Part shown: positions 1 through 7,064 of the stretch, piece by piece
Layout: each line of letters opens with the position of its first letter
Numbering within the stretch: the first letter of the stretch is position 1
Virus record (IMG/VR): IMGVR_UViG_3300020084_000094
Coordinates: 1-24,967 of that record
Direction: 5' to 3' (one strand)
From: a virus
Length of the DNA stretch: 24,967 nt
Program-made: the position numbers and the translations under genes
The notes under the pieces: model-generated
What the model was told of the DNA's origin: nothing
Database searches by the model: none
The model's input: the letters and a program-made list of their open reading frames with translations, nothing else

Positions 1-37
1 CGAGGTTTTTGTTGCTTACGTGATGAGGAAATGAGCG

Positions 38-487
38 ATGCCAGGCCCCATACCTAAACCGATGGCGCTGAGAGAGCGGCGCAACAAGGTGGCCACGCGC
101 GCGTCGTTGGCGCCGGAAAGCGAGCCGCGCAAGCGCGCCCCGCGTCTGCCCAAGCGGGAAGGGGACTGGCATCCCATGACGCGCGCCTGGTGGCGCGATG
201 TGTGGCACTCGCCGATGGCCGCGGAGTACATTCGCGCAGACGAGCACGGGCTTTTCCGCCTGGCGGTGCTGGTGGACCAGTTTTGGGCACATCCCACCTC
301 ACAGCTCGCGGCAGAGATTCGCCTTCAGCAGCAGGCGTTCGGCCTGACGCCCATTGACCGACGCCGGCTGGAGTGGAGCATCGAGCAGGCCGAATCCGCA
401 ACGACCAAACGGCAACAACGTAAAGTGCGCCAGGCTCATGCGGGAGAGATTGATCCGCGTGAGGCTCTCAAGGTGAGCGGCGAATGA
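38..487 (+). CDS. terS: Phage terminase small subunit (P27-like), 149 aa
   Basis: Probable DNA-recognition subunit of the packaging motor, which binds viral DNA and delivers it to the large terminase. The protein is small, very basic at the N-terminus (many Arg/Lys in residues 10-45) and helical, with a WW-containing segment (RAWWRDVW, about residues 49-56). That pattern is common in small terminases of actinophage/HK97-type viruses. The ATG at 38 follows a GAGGAA purine stretch at 25-30. The stop overlaps the next start in an ATGA at 484-487, which suggests translational coupling to the large terminase. The family call rests on size, charge and position directly before the large terminase rather than on a catalytic motif, because none is expected. 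The 37 bases upstream are too short to show what precedes it. Confidence 0.75.
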   Translation: MPGPIPKPMALRERRNKVATRASLAPESEPRKRAPRLPKREGDWHPMTRAWWRDVWHSPMAAEYIRADEHGLFRLAVLVDQFWAHPTSQLAAEIRLQQQAFGLTPIDRRRLEWSIEQAESATTKRQQRKVRQAHAGEIDPREALKVSGE

Positions 488-2106
488 CGGTGCTGATGGT
501 GCCCGCTCTCGATAAGATACCCTGGCCCACTCTCGGGCCACAGGTCTGTTCCTTCATCGAATCGTTTCTCACGTTCGGCCCTGGGGACCTGCGCGGCGAG
601 CCTGCTCGCATAGACGCGGAAAAGCGCGCTCTGATCTATCGCGCCTATGAGGTATTTCCGCAGGGGCACGAGCAGGCGGGGCGGCGCCGTTTCCGGCGCG
701 TGGCCATCTCCCTGCGCAAGGGCTCCGCCAAGACCGAACTCCTGGCGTGGATCGCCGCCTGCGAGCTGCATCCTGAGGGGCCAGTACGTTGCGACGGATT
801 CGATACCGATGGCAACCCTGTGGGCGTGGGCGTCACCGATCCCTACATCCCGCTCGTGGCCTACACCGAGGAGCAAAGCGACGAACTGGCCTATGGCGCG
901 CTGCGGGTGATCCTCCAGCACAGCCAACTGGTCAACGACTTTGACATCGGCGTCGAGCGCATCATGCGCGTTACGGGCGATGGCAAGGCCGTCAGTTTGG
1001 CCTCCTCGCCTGACGCGCGGGACGGGGCGCGCACCACGTTCCAGGGCATGGATGAGACGCACCGATGGACGAGCCCGCGGCTGAAGCACGCGCACCGCAC
1101 GATGATGGCCAACCTGCCCAAGCGCTATCTCGCCGATGCATGGAGCCTGGAGATCACCACGGCGCCAGCGCCAGGCGAGAATTCGGTGGCTGAGGACACG
1201 ATGGAGTACGCGCGGCAGGTGGCGGATGGCAAGATCGCCGACACGCGGCTCTTTTTCTTTCACCGCCAGGCGGGGGATGACCACGACTTGGGCAGCCCCG
1301 AGGGCGTGCGCGCGGCTGTCTTGGAGGCCTCCGGCCCCATCGCCGAATGGTCGGACATAGATGGCATTGTCGAGCAATGGCAAGACCCGACCGCCGACCG
1401 CACGTACCTGGAGCGCGTGTGGCTCAACCGTCTCGTCAGGGCCAGCGAGCGCGCCTTTGACGCCGAGCGTTGGCGAGAGCTGGCCGTGGACGTGAGCCCC
1501 GTTGAGGACGGGGACATGATCACGCTCGGGTTTGACGGGGCGCGCTATCACGACGCCACCGCTATCGTGGCCACGCACATTGCCACAGGATACCAGTGGC
1601 TCGTGGGCCTATGGGAGCATCCCTATGGCGTGCAGGACTGGGAAGTGCCTGAACACGAGGTGGATGTGGCCGTAGACGAGGCGTTCACGCGGTGGAACGT
1701 TTGGCGGATGTACTGCGATCCGCCCTATTGGGAGACGCGCGTGGCGGAATGGGCGGGCCAGTACGGCGAAAAGCGGGTGATGAACTGGTACACGAATCGC
1801 ATGAAGCCGATGGCCTATGCCATCCAGGCGTTCAACACCGCGATCCTGGCGGGCGATCTCTCGCATGATGGCTCCCAGGGGCTAACGCGGCACATGGGGA
1901 ACGCCGTGCGGCGCATTCTGAACCTGCGCGACGATCAGGGCAAGCAGATGTGGGTGATCTACAAAGAGCGGCCCGATTCGCCGCACAAAATCGATGCGGC
2001 CATGGCCGCGGTCTTGAGCTGGGAGGCGCGCAACGATGCCCTGGCCTCCGGCGTCATGGCGCAAGGCGAGAGCGTGTACGAGACCCGAGGCATTCTGATA
2101 ATCTGA
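484..2106 (+). CDS. terL: Phage terminase large subunit, 540 aa
   Basis: ATPase/nuclease of the packaging motor that cuts concatemeric DNA and pumps it through the portal. The N-terminal ATPase domain has a divergent Walker A (SLRKGSAKTE, residues 76-85) in place of the classical GxGKT, as in many siphovirus terminases. A Walker B with catalytic Glu follows (FQGMDE, about 186-191), then a coupling-type motif (ITTAPAPGE, about 224-232). The C-terminal RNase H-like nuclease has spaced acidic residues: LGFDGARYHD (Asp351), YCDPPYW (Asp412) and SPHKIDAAMA (Asp504). The length is normal and the reading frame is intact. It starts inside the stop of the small subunit (ATGA). Confidence is high because both enzymatic halves are visible. 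Confidence 0.95.
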   Translation: MTVLMVPALDKIPWPTLGPQVCSFIESFLTFGPGDLRGEPARIDAEKRALIYRAYEVFPQGHEQAGRRRFRRVAISLRKGSAKTELLAWIAACELHPEGPVRCDGFDTDGNPVGVGVTDPYIPLVAYTEEQSDELAYGALRVILQHSQLVNDFDIGVERIMRVTGDGKAVSLASSPDARDGARTTFQGMDETHRWTSPRLKHAHRTMMANLPKRYLADAWSLEITTAPAPGENSVAEDTMEYARQVADGKIADTRLFFFHRQAGDDHDLGSPEGVRAAVLEASGPIAEWSDIDGIVEQWQDPTADRTYLERVWLNRLVRASERAFDAERWRELAVDVSPVEDGDMITLGFDGARYHDATAIVATHIATGYQWLVGLWEHPYGVQDWEVPEHEVDVAVDEAFTRWNVWRMYCDPPYWETRVAEWAGQYGEKRVMNWYTNRMKPMAYAIQAFNTAILAGDLSHDGSQGLTRHMGNAVRRILNLRDDQGKQMWVIYKERPDSPHKIDAAMAAVLSWEARNDALASGVMAQGESVYETRGILII

Positions 2107-2113
2107 GGCGACG

Positions 2114-2287
2114 ATGAACAAAACGCCGGCCTTTGGCCTCCGCGAGATCACGGCCCTGATCGGCCTCGGCTGCCTGGCCGCGGGGTTGGGCCTCCAGAGC
2201 GTGCCCCTGGCGCTCACCGTCGTGGGTGCATTGCTATTCGGGTTGGCGGTCTGGCCGCTGCTCTGGCCGCGAAGGGGTGAGAAATGA
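2114..2287 (+). CDS. Small hydrophobic protein between terminase and portal, 57 aa
   Basis: Short gene filling the gap between terminase and portal. It starts at ATG 2114, seven bases after the terminase stop, and its TGA overlaps the portal ATG in an ATGA at 2284-2287. The product has a short polar N-terminus (MNKTPAFGLRE), then two hydrophobic stretches (about residues 12-28 and 31-51) split by a Gln-Ser turn, and a basic tail (WPRRGEK). This predicts a small membrane protein with two helices in a hairpin. The exact fit between two phage genes with coupled ends supports real translation. The function is unknown. It resembles a holin only in size and topology, and its position in the packaging block does not suggest lysis. 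The start codon has only a weak purine-rich ribosome site (GAGGCGACG). Confidence 0.6.
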   Translation: MNKTPAFGLREITALIGLGCLAAGLGLQSVPLALTVVGALLFGLAVWPLLWPRRGEK

Positions 2288-3831
2288 GCCTGCTGACACA
2301 GTTGCTACAACCCAGCGCGGTGAACCTCGGCGACGAGCGCCTGTGGCGCATAGGCTCTATCGGCTCCACGGCCTATTCCGGCGTGCACGTGAGCCCCGAG
2401 ACGGCGCTGATGTCGTCCGCGGTGTGGGCCTGCACGCGCTTGATCTCCGAGTCCGTGGCCACCATGCCCGCGATCATGTACAGACGCCTTCCCGACGGCG
2501 GGAAAGAGCGCGCGACGAACCACCCGCTGTACACCGTGCTGCACGACGACCCGAACGAGATTCAGACGGCGTTTATCTTCAAAAGGACGATGATGGTGCA
2601 CGCCCTGCTCTACGGGGGCGGCTATGCGCGTATCACGCCGGGGCCGCGCGGCCCGGTGGACAGCCTCCAGCCGATCCACCCGGACAACATCACCACCGAG
2701 GGGCTGCCCGGCGGCGGCATCCGCTACATGGTGCGCGGCGAGGACGGCGTGCGCCGGCCGGTGAACGCCGAGGACGTGTTCCACCTGCCCGGCCTGAGCC
2801 TCAACGGCGTGGACGGGCTCTCCCTGGTGCAGTACGCGCGCGAGTCCATCGGCCTGGCGCTGGCCGCGGAGGGCTATAGCGCCAAGTTCTACTCCCAGAA
2901 CGCACGGCCCTCGGGCATCCTGAAGCACCCGAATAAGCTTTCGCCGGAAGCGGCGCAGCGCGTAAAAGAATCCTGGGAGGCGGCGCACGCCGGATTGCAG
3001 AACGCGCACCGTGTGGCCGTGCTCGAAGAGGGGCTGGAATGGGTGCAGACGGGGATGACGCACGCCGACGCGGAGCTCATCGCCCAGCTTGATTGGAGCG
3101 CGGCGGACATTGCGAGGTTCTTCAATGTTCCGCTCCATATGATCCAGTTGATGACGAAATCCACCTCCTGGGGCTCCGGCATCGAGGAAATGGGCATCGA
3201 GTTCGTGGTGTTCACGTTGCTCCCGTGGGTGAAAAACTGGGAGGAGTTGATCACCAAGAAGTTGATCTTGGCCCCGCAGAGCTACTTTTGCGAGTTCCTG
3301 CTGGACAACATGATGCGCGGCAAGCTCCAGGACAGGTACAACGCCTACGCCACGGCGCGCAACTGGGGCTGGCTGAGCGCCAACGACGTGCGCCGGTTGG
3401 AGAACATGAACCCCATCGAGGGGGGCGATCAGTACCTGCGCCCAATCAATACGATGGACATGGCTCAGCCCGAGCTGCCGCCGATGCAGCGCGCGCCCAC
3501 GGTGACGCCGACCGAAGGCCATTACCATCTCCTGCTCCATGAGGCGGCCTCGCGCGTGGTGCGCAAAGAGATCGCGGCCATGACCAAGGTCGCCAAGCGC
3601 ACGGCGAACAGCCCCGACGCCTGGGCCAGCGAGGTGGCCGAGTTCTACGCGGGCCACGGCGCCTTCGTGGCCGAGACCCTGCGCATCGGGCGCAGTGCGG
3701 CGGACGCTTATGCCGCGGAGCAGCGCTGCGCGCTGCAAGAGCATGGCGCGGGCGTCATGGAGGACTGGGAGACGAGACGGGCGGGGGACTTGATTACCTT
3801 GGTGCTGGAGGCCAACAATGCCGCTACCTGA
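2284..3831 (+). CDS. HK97-family portal protein, 515 aa
   Basis: Forms the dodecameric ring at one capsid vertex through which DNA enters and leaves. Features of the HK97 portal family are visible. There is a helix with the pattern SSAVWACTRLISESVATMP at about residues 44-62, followed by the clip/wing beta elements (MYRRLPDGG). Next come a HPLYTVLHDDPN segment and the central ALLYGGGYARI stretch. A long stem/crown region contains WSAADIARFFNVPLHMI, and the NDVRRLENMNPIEGGD segment is typical of the end of the family core. About 100 residues beyond that core form a helical tail (from about residue 410) that is longer than in compact portals. The start overlaps the preceding small gene (ATGA) and the 3' end overlaps the peptidase gene by 14 bases. 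Confidence 0.93.
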   Translation: MSLLTQLLQPSAVNLGDERLWRIGSIGSTAYSGVHVSPETALMSSAVWACTRLISESVATMPAIMYRRLPDGGKERATNHPLYTVLHDDPNEIQTAFIFKRTMMVHALLYGGGYARITPGPRGPVDSLQPIHPDNITTEGLPGGGIRYMVRGEDGVRRPVNAEDVFHLPGLSLNGVDGLSLVQYARESIGLALAAEGYSAKFYSQNARPSGILKHPNKLSPEAAQRVKESWEAAHAGLQNAHRVAVLEEGLEWVQTGMTHADAELIAQLDWSAADIARFFNVPLHMIQLMTKSTSWGSGIEEMGIEFVVFTLLPWVKNWEELITKKLILAPQSYFCEFLLDNMMRGKLQDRYNAYATARNWGWLSANDVRRLENMNPIEGGDQYLRPINTMDMAQPELPPMQRAPTVTPTEGHYHLLLHEAASRVVRKEIAAMTKVAKRTANSPDAWASEVAEFYAGHGAFVAETLRIGRSAADAYAAEQRCALQEHGAGVMEDWETRRAGDLITLVLEANNAAT

Positions 3832-4957
3832 ACCGCGAGACGGAGAAGCCTACGACGACTTTATCGAGCGCTGCATGGGAGATGAGAACATGAGAGAGTT
3901 CGACGACGCGGCCCAGCGCCGCGCTGTGTGCGAGCGCCAGTGGGATGACGCCCAGGACGACGGGGGTCTGCTGCATCCTCATTGGCAGGGTGTGGGGAAC
4001 CACACGCATTCGTTCAGCGAGCTTACCGATGGGGCGCAGCTAGGACCTATGCTGACACGCTATAGCCATATCGTCAGCTATGTGCTGAACACGCCCTGGG
4101 CCATCACCGCCGACAAACTGGCGCAGATCATGAGCCTGCTGGGCTTCTACGCCGCGGGGAACAAGTTCACTGCCGAGGAGGTGCGCGAGGCCATCGGCAT
4201 GAGCCAGCGGCCCAGCGCCAGGGCCTCCGGCGCGGTGCAGATCATCCCGCTGTACGGCATCATCACCCAGAGGGCGGGGCTGATGACCGAGACCAGCGGG
4301 GGCACCTCCACGGAGGCCTTCAGCCGGCAGTTCCGCGCGGCGTTGAACGACCCGCAGATCGGGGCCATCCTGATAGACGTGGACTCGCCCGGCGGCGCCG
4401 TCACGGGGGTGGACGAGCTCTCCAGCGAGATACACGCCGCGCGCGGCGCCAAGCCTGTGGTGGCCATCGCCAACTCGCTCGCTGCCTCTGCGGCCTACTG
4501 GATCGCCACGGCGGCGGATGAGCTGGTGATGACGCCCACCGCCGAGGTGGGCAGCATCGGCGTCCTGGCGGCGCATGAGGACGACAGCGCGTTCTACGAG
4601 CGCCAGGGGATCAAGACGACCTTGGTCAGCGCGGGCAAGTACAAGACGGAAGCCAACCCCTACGAGCCGCTCAGCGACGAGGCGCGCGCCTACCTCCAAG
4701 AGCGGGTTGATGAATACTACTCGATGTTCATCCAGACGGTGGCGCGCAACCGCGGCGTGTCCGTGAGCGAGGTGCGCGGCGGGTTCGGGGAAGGGCGCGT
4801 GGTGGGGGCCAAGGCGGCCAAGTCCATGGGCATGGTGGATCGCGTGGAGACGATGGACGAGACCATCGCCCGGCTGCAAAAGGGCCGCCGCTCGCGGGCG
4901 CAGTCTCAGGCGGAGCTGGATCGCCGCGCGAGACGGCTGCGGGCGCTGGCCGGATAG
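3818..4957 (+). CDS. S49-family (SppA/phage protein C-like) serine peptidase, likely head maturation protease, 379 aa
   Basis: Probable capsid-maturation protease that removes the scaffolding part of the capsid protein. Residues 137-355 form an S49 domain. They include IDVDSPGGAVTG (186-197), the Ser nucleophile region NSLAASAAYWIA (Ser224), TAEVGSIGVL (241-250), and a Lys general-base region SAGKYKTEANPYEPLS (Lys276), which together give a Ser/Lys dyad. Residues 1-45 form a separate acidic module (MPLPEPRDGE, ERCMGDENM, AVCERQW) with two Cys residues. I recognise it as a motif often seen at the N-terminus of phage head genes. A His-rich linker (HWQGVGNHTHSF, about 55-66) joins the two parts. 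GGAGG at 3807-3811 sets the start. The C-terminus is Arg-rich, consistent with interior binding in the prohead. The position between portal and capsid fits the role. Confidence 0.9.
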   Translation: MPLPEPRDGEAYDDFIERCMGDENMREFDDAAQRRAVCERQWDDAQDDGGLLHPHWQGVGNHTHSFSELTDGAQLGPMLTRYSHIVSYVLNTPWAITADKLAQIMSLLGFYAAGNKFTAEEVREAIGMSQRPSARASGAVQIIPLYGIITQRAGLMTETSGGTSTEAFSRQFRAALNDPQIGAILIDVDSPGGAVTGVDELSSEIHAARGAKPVVAIANSLAASAAYWIATAADELVMTPTAEVGSIGVLAAHEDDSAFYERQGIKTTLVSAGKYKTEANPYEPLSDEARAYLQERVDEYYSMFIQTVARNRGVSVSEVRGGFGEGRVVGAKAAKSMGMVDRVETMDETIARLQKGRRSRAQSQAELDRRARRLRALAG

Positions 4958-4959
4958 TA

Positions 4960-4988
4960 TTGACAACCCGTTCCGGGTATGCTATAAT
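4960..4988 (+). promoter_or_regulatory. Consensus sigma70-type promoter upstream of capsid gene
   Basis: TTGACA at 4960-4965 and TATAAT at 4983-4988 are separated by exactly 17 bases, and TGC immediately before the -10 box makes an extended -10 element. All twelve core positions match the consensus. Transcription should start near 4995, giving a leader of about 160 bases before the capsid ATG at 5155. It lies just past the peptidase stop (4955-4957), in the only sizeable non-coding gap of the window. The sequence match is certain; activity is inferred. Confidence 0.9.
4966..4978. promoter_or_regulatory. Inverted repeat in promoter spacer (candidate operator)
   Basis: ACCCG (4966-4970) and CGGGT (4974-4978) form a perfect inverted repeat around TTC, lying wholly between the -35 and -10 boxes. 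A protein bound here would block RNA polymerase, or a MerR-type activator could remodel the spacer, although 17 bases is already optimal. The arms are only 5 bp, so chance occurrence in GC-rich DNA is possible. Confidence 0.4.
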
Positions 4989-4994
4989 GGTTCG

Positions 4995-5121
4995 TAGATA
5001 GGCCCGCATCCCAGAGGCTCCGTCGAGACCCGAGGGGCGCAGGCAACACGGGAAACGCCTCCGACGAGCGCGCGAACCGTTGCGACACGATGCAAATCGT
5101 GGCGTGCGGACGCGCGTTTTT
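4995..5121 (+). ncRNA. Structured capsid leader RNA / candidate small RNA
   Basis: Predicted transcript from the promoter at 4960-4988. The first half has crossing complementarities. GAGGC (5014-5018) can pair with GCCTC (5057-5061), and CGTCG (5021-5025) with CGACG (5062-5066), which together would make an H-type pseudoknot with directly abutting 3' strands. CCCG (5029-5032) with CGGG (5049-5052) could form a small hairpin in its loop. The second half is a long hairpin ending in a run of five T. The RNA could be a capsid-mRNA leader, an attenuator, or a roughly 125-nt stand-alone RNA. The pairings are read directly from the sequence; the fold and function are inferred. No coding frame with a ribosome site is seen in it. 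Confidence 0.5.
5069..5121 (+). terminator. Long hairpin plus U5, intrinsic-terminator-like, in capsid leader
   Basis: CGCGCG (5069-5074) pairs with CGCGCG (5111-5116), CCG (5077-5079) with CGG (5107-5109), and GCG (5082-5084) with CGT (5103-5105, one G-U pair). CACGAT (5086-5091) pairs with ATCGTG (5096-5101) around a GCAA tetraloop of the GNRA type. Only small mismatches interrupt the stem, and TTTTT (5117-5121) follows directly. This is the shape of an intrinsic terminator, yet it sits between a strong promoter and the capsid ribosome site, so attenuation or an RNA-stability role is likely. Confidence 0.55.
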
Positions 5122-5154
5122 CGTTGCTCCGCCGCCACCCAGCCAAGGAGCAAC

Positions 5155-6471
5155 ATGCCAAAGAGGTATCAAGCGCTACTGCAAGAGCGCGCAGAGCTCG
5201 TGGCCGAGGCCCGGCGGGCCTTTGAGTCCGCCGAGAAGGACGCGCGCGACCTGACCGATGCGGAGCGCACGCGCGATGACGAGATCGCCGCCAGGCTGGA
5301 CGTCATCGCGAGCGAGCTCCAGAGAGAAGAGCGCCGGCGGGAGTGGGAACGCTCCGTTGAGGCCGTCGCCAAGCCGAATGCGGGAACCAGCGTCACCCTC
5401 CCCGGGGAGATCGCCCGCATCCTAGACGCGCAGGATCAGCCGTTCGAGAGCCTCGCCGAGCAGCTCCTGGCCGTGCGCCAGGCCGCGCTCCCTGGGGGCT
5501 ATGTGGATCTGCGCCTGCGCGCGCAGCTCGGGCATAACGTGGGCATTCCCGCTGAGGGCGGCTTCCTGCTGCACCCGCAGTACGCCGCGGGCATCTGGCA
5601 GCGGGTGTACGAGTCCGGCGCGATCATGAACCGCACCTTCAAGATTCCCATCGGGACGGACGCGGACTCGGTGCTCGTGAACGCGCTGGCGGAGAACAGC
5701 CGCGTGACCGGCAACCGCTGGGGCGGCCTGCAAGCCTACTGGGTGCAGGAGGCGGGCAACCCCACGGCCTCGCAAACCCAGTTCCGGCAGATGCGTTTCA
5801 GCCCGCACAAGCTCGCCGTGCTCACCTATGCCACTTCCGAGATGCTACGCAACCCGGCCACGCTGGAGGGCGTGATCAACCAGCTCGTGCCGCAGGAAAT
5901 CGCCTGGCAGACAGAGAACGCTTTCGTCAACGGCATCGGCGGCGGGCAGCCCATCGGGATTCTCCAGAGCGCGGCGCTCATCGCCGTGGCCCCGGAAGCC
6001 CTCCAGGCGGCGGCCACCATCGTTTCCGAAAACATCTCGAACATGTGGGCGCAGATGTGGGCCAAGAGCCGGCCCAACGCGGTCTGGCTCATCAACCAGG
6101 ACTGCGAGCCGCAGCTCGACCAGCTCAGCCTCCAAGTGGGCGTGGGCGGCGTGCCGACCTATATGCCGCCTGGCGGATTGGCCGACGCGCCCTATGGACG
6201 CCTCAAAGGGCGGCCCGTTATCGCTGTGGAATACTGCCCGACGCTGGGCACCCAGGGCGACATCATCCTGGCCGACTGGTCACAGTACGGCATGTCGGAT
6301 CGCGGCTCCATCCGCTCGGAGAGCTCGATCCACGTCCAGTTTCTCACAGATCAGATGGCCTACCGGTTCATCTATGAGGTGGACGGCCAATCCCTTTGGA
6401 ACGCGCCGCTCACCCCGGCGCAGGGCGCGAACCAGCTTTCGCCGTTCGTGACCCTACAGGCCAGGCCATAA
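5155..6471 (+). CDS. HK97-fold major capsid protein, 438 aa
   Basis: Main shell protein. The start is set at ATG 5155, after AAGGAG at 5145-5150. An upstream in-frame TTG at 5080 would put the leader hairpin inside the gene and has no ribosome site. Residues 1-75 are highly charged and predicted coiled coil (Glu/Arg-rich), matching the delta/scaffold domain removed during maturation in HK97-type phages. From about residue 110 the sequence has family features: GGFLLHPQYAAGIWQRVYESGAIMNRT, an E-loop/P-domain region with WVQEAG, and FSPHKLAVLTYATSEML. IGGGQPIGIL follows near the middle, and GRPVIAVEYCPTLGTQGDIILADWSQY toward the end. It probably receives its own transcripts from the upstream promoter. 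The peptidase next door is the likely processing enzyme. Confidence 0.94.
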   Translation: MPKRYQALLQERAELVAEARRAFESAEKDARDLTDAERTRDDEIAARLDVIASELQREERRREWERSVEAVAKPNAGTSVTLPGEIARILDAQDQPFESLAEQLLAVRQAALPGGYVDLRLRAQLGHNVGIPAEGGFLLHPQYAAGIWQRVYESGAIMNRTFKIPIGTDADSVLVNALAENSRVTGNRWGGLQAYWVQEAGNPTASQTQFRQMRFSPHKLAVLTYATSEMLRNPATLEGVINQLVPQEIAWQTENAFVNGIGGGQPIGILQSAALIAVAPEALQAAATIVSENISNMWAQMWAKSRPNAVWLINQDCEPQLDQLSLQVGVGGVPTYMPPGGLADAPYGRLKGRPVIAVEYCPTLGTQGDIILADWSQYGMSDRGSIRSESSIHVQFLTDQMAYRFIYEVDGQSLWNAPLTPAQGANQLSPFVTLQARP

Positions 6472-6483
6472 GGAGTAGTCGAA

Positions 6484-6990
6484 ATGCCACTCGCCTTTTC
6501 ACTCGCTGAAGACCTCAAAGTCGTGGAGGGGCTTGTGCCCCAAATTGGCGGCGCCGCGCCGGTCACATCGGATTATGTGTCCTGCAAGAACCTCCAGAAG
6601 CTTTTCGCGGTGATCCACTACAACCAGGGCGACGCGACGGACGTTACCTGGCGGGTGCTGCGCGACATCAGCGTCGCGGGCGGCGCCTCCGTGGCCATCG
6701 CCAACGTCGTGCCCATCTGGTCCAATCTGAACTGTGCGGCGAGCGATACGCTCGTGCGACGCACCAATGCGGTGAACTATGCCTCGGGCGTGGCTCAGAC
6801 GCACAAGATCATCGTGTTCCAGATCGACCCGGCGGCGCTGGGCCTGACGGCCGGCGGCGTGCCGTATGATTGTATCGCCGTGGGCTCCGTGGGCAATATC
6901 GCGGCCACGAGCACGGTCGAGATCATGTTCTATGGTCTGCCGCGGTATCCCGGTCCCGTAGCGATGCAGCCGTCCATCATCATCGACTGA
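6484..6990 (+). CDS. Putative head decoration-type protein, 168 aa
   Basis: Small beta-rich protein directly behind the capsid gene. Its ribosome site (AAGGAG) overlaps the capsid stop codon, so the two are probably translated in step. There is no signal peptide, membrane segment or enzyme motif. The sequence alternates short hydrophobic strands with Gly/Ala/Asn turns (DVTWRVLRDISVAGGASVAIANVVPIW) and ends in a conserved-looking PRYPGPVAMQPSIIID tail. I recognise this general protein type from uncharacterised proteins that follow HK97-type capsid genes in environmental phages. A decoration or capsid-stabilising role is inferred from position and strand-rich composition. A minor head or fibre-attachment protein is an alternative. 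Confidence 0.5.
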   Translation: MPLAFSLAEDLKVVEGLVPQIGGAAPVTSDYVSCKNLQKLFAVIHYNQGDATDVTWRVLRDISVAGGASVAIANVVPIWSNLNCAASDTLVRRTNAVNYASGVAQTHKIIVFQIDPAALGLTAGGVPYDCIAVGSVGNIAATSTVEIMFYGLPRYPGPVAMQPSIIID

Positions 6991-6996
6991 CCGTAA

Positions 6997-7031
6997 GGGC
7001 GGGGATCAGGGCGGCGCCCTGACCCTCGCCC
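6997..7031 (+). other. Very GC-rich RNA hairpin after decoration gene
   Basis: TCAGGGC (7006-7012) pairs perfectly with GCCCTGA (7016-7022) around GGC. The stem extends outward by GGGCGGGG (6997-7004) against CCC-T-CGCCC (7023-7031) with a single bulge on each side, giving about 15 base pairs. No T run follows, so it is not a standard intrinsic terminator. It could slow 3' decay of the capsid/decoration mRNA or cause partial termination. Confidence 0.55.
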
Positions 7032-7038
7032 CAACAAC

Positions 7039-7053
7039 CCCGGGCAACCCGGG
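7039..7053 (+). other. CCCGGG hairpin next to ribosome site
   Basis: CCCGGG at 7039-7044 and 7048-7053 flank CAA and could form a 6-bp hairpin ending directly at the AAGGGAG ribosome site (7054-7060) of the beta-helix gene. It may affect access to that site. The arms are also self-complementary, so other pairings are possible. Confidence 0.35.
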
Positions 7054-7064
7054 AAGGGAGCAAC

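Noticed and set aside
436-1578. Long open frame on the minus strand opposite the large terminase.
   Set aside because: It is antisense to a gene with clear ATPase and nuclease motifs. Long antisense frames are common in GC-rich DNA, and its translation is low-complexity (Arg/Val/His/Gly-rich) with no recognisable domain.
2226-2879. Plus-strand open frame of 217 codons overlapping the portal start.
   Set aside because: Its translation is Arg/Ala/Pro-rich and featureless, while the overlapping portal frame has clear family features and coupled start and stop codons.
5080-5154. An upstream TTG start that would lengthen the capsid protein by 25 residues.
   Set aside because: No ribosome site precedes it. 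The ATG at 5155 has AAGGAG, and the interval is explained by RNA hairpin structure.
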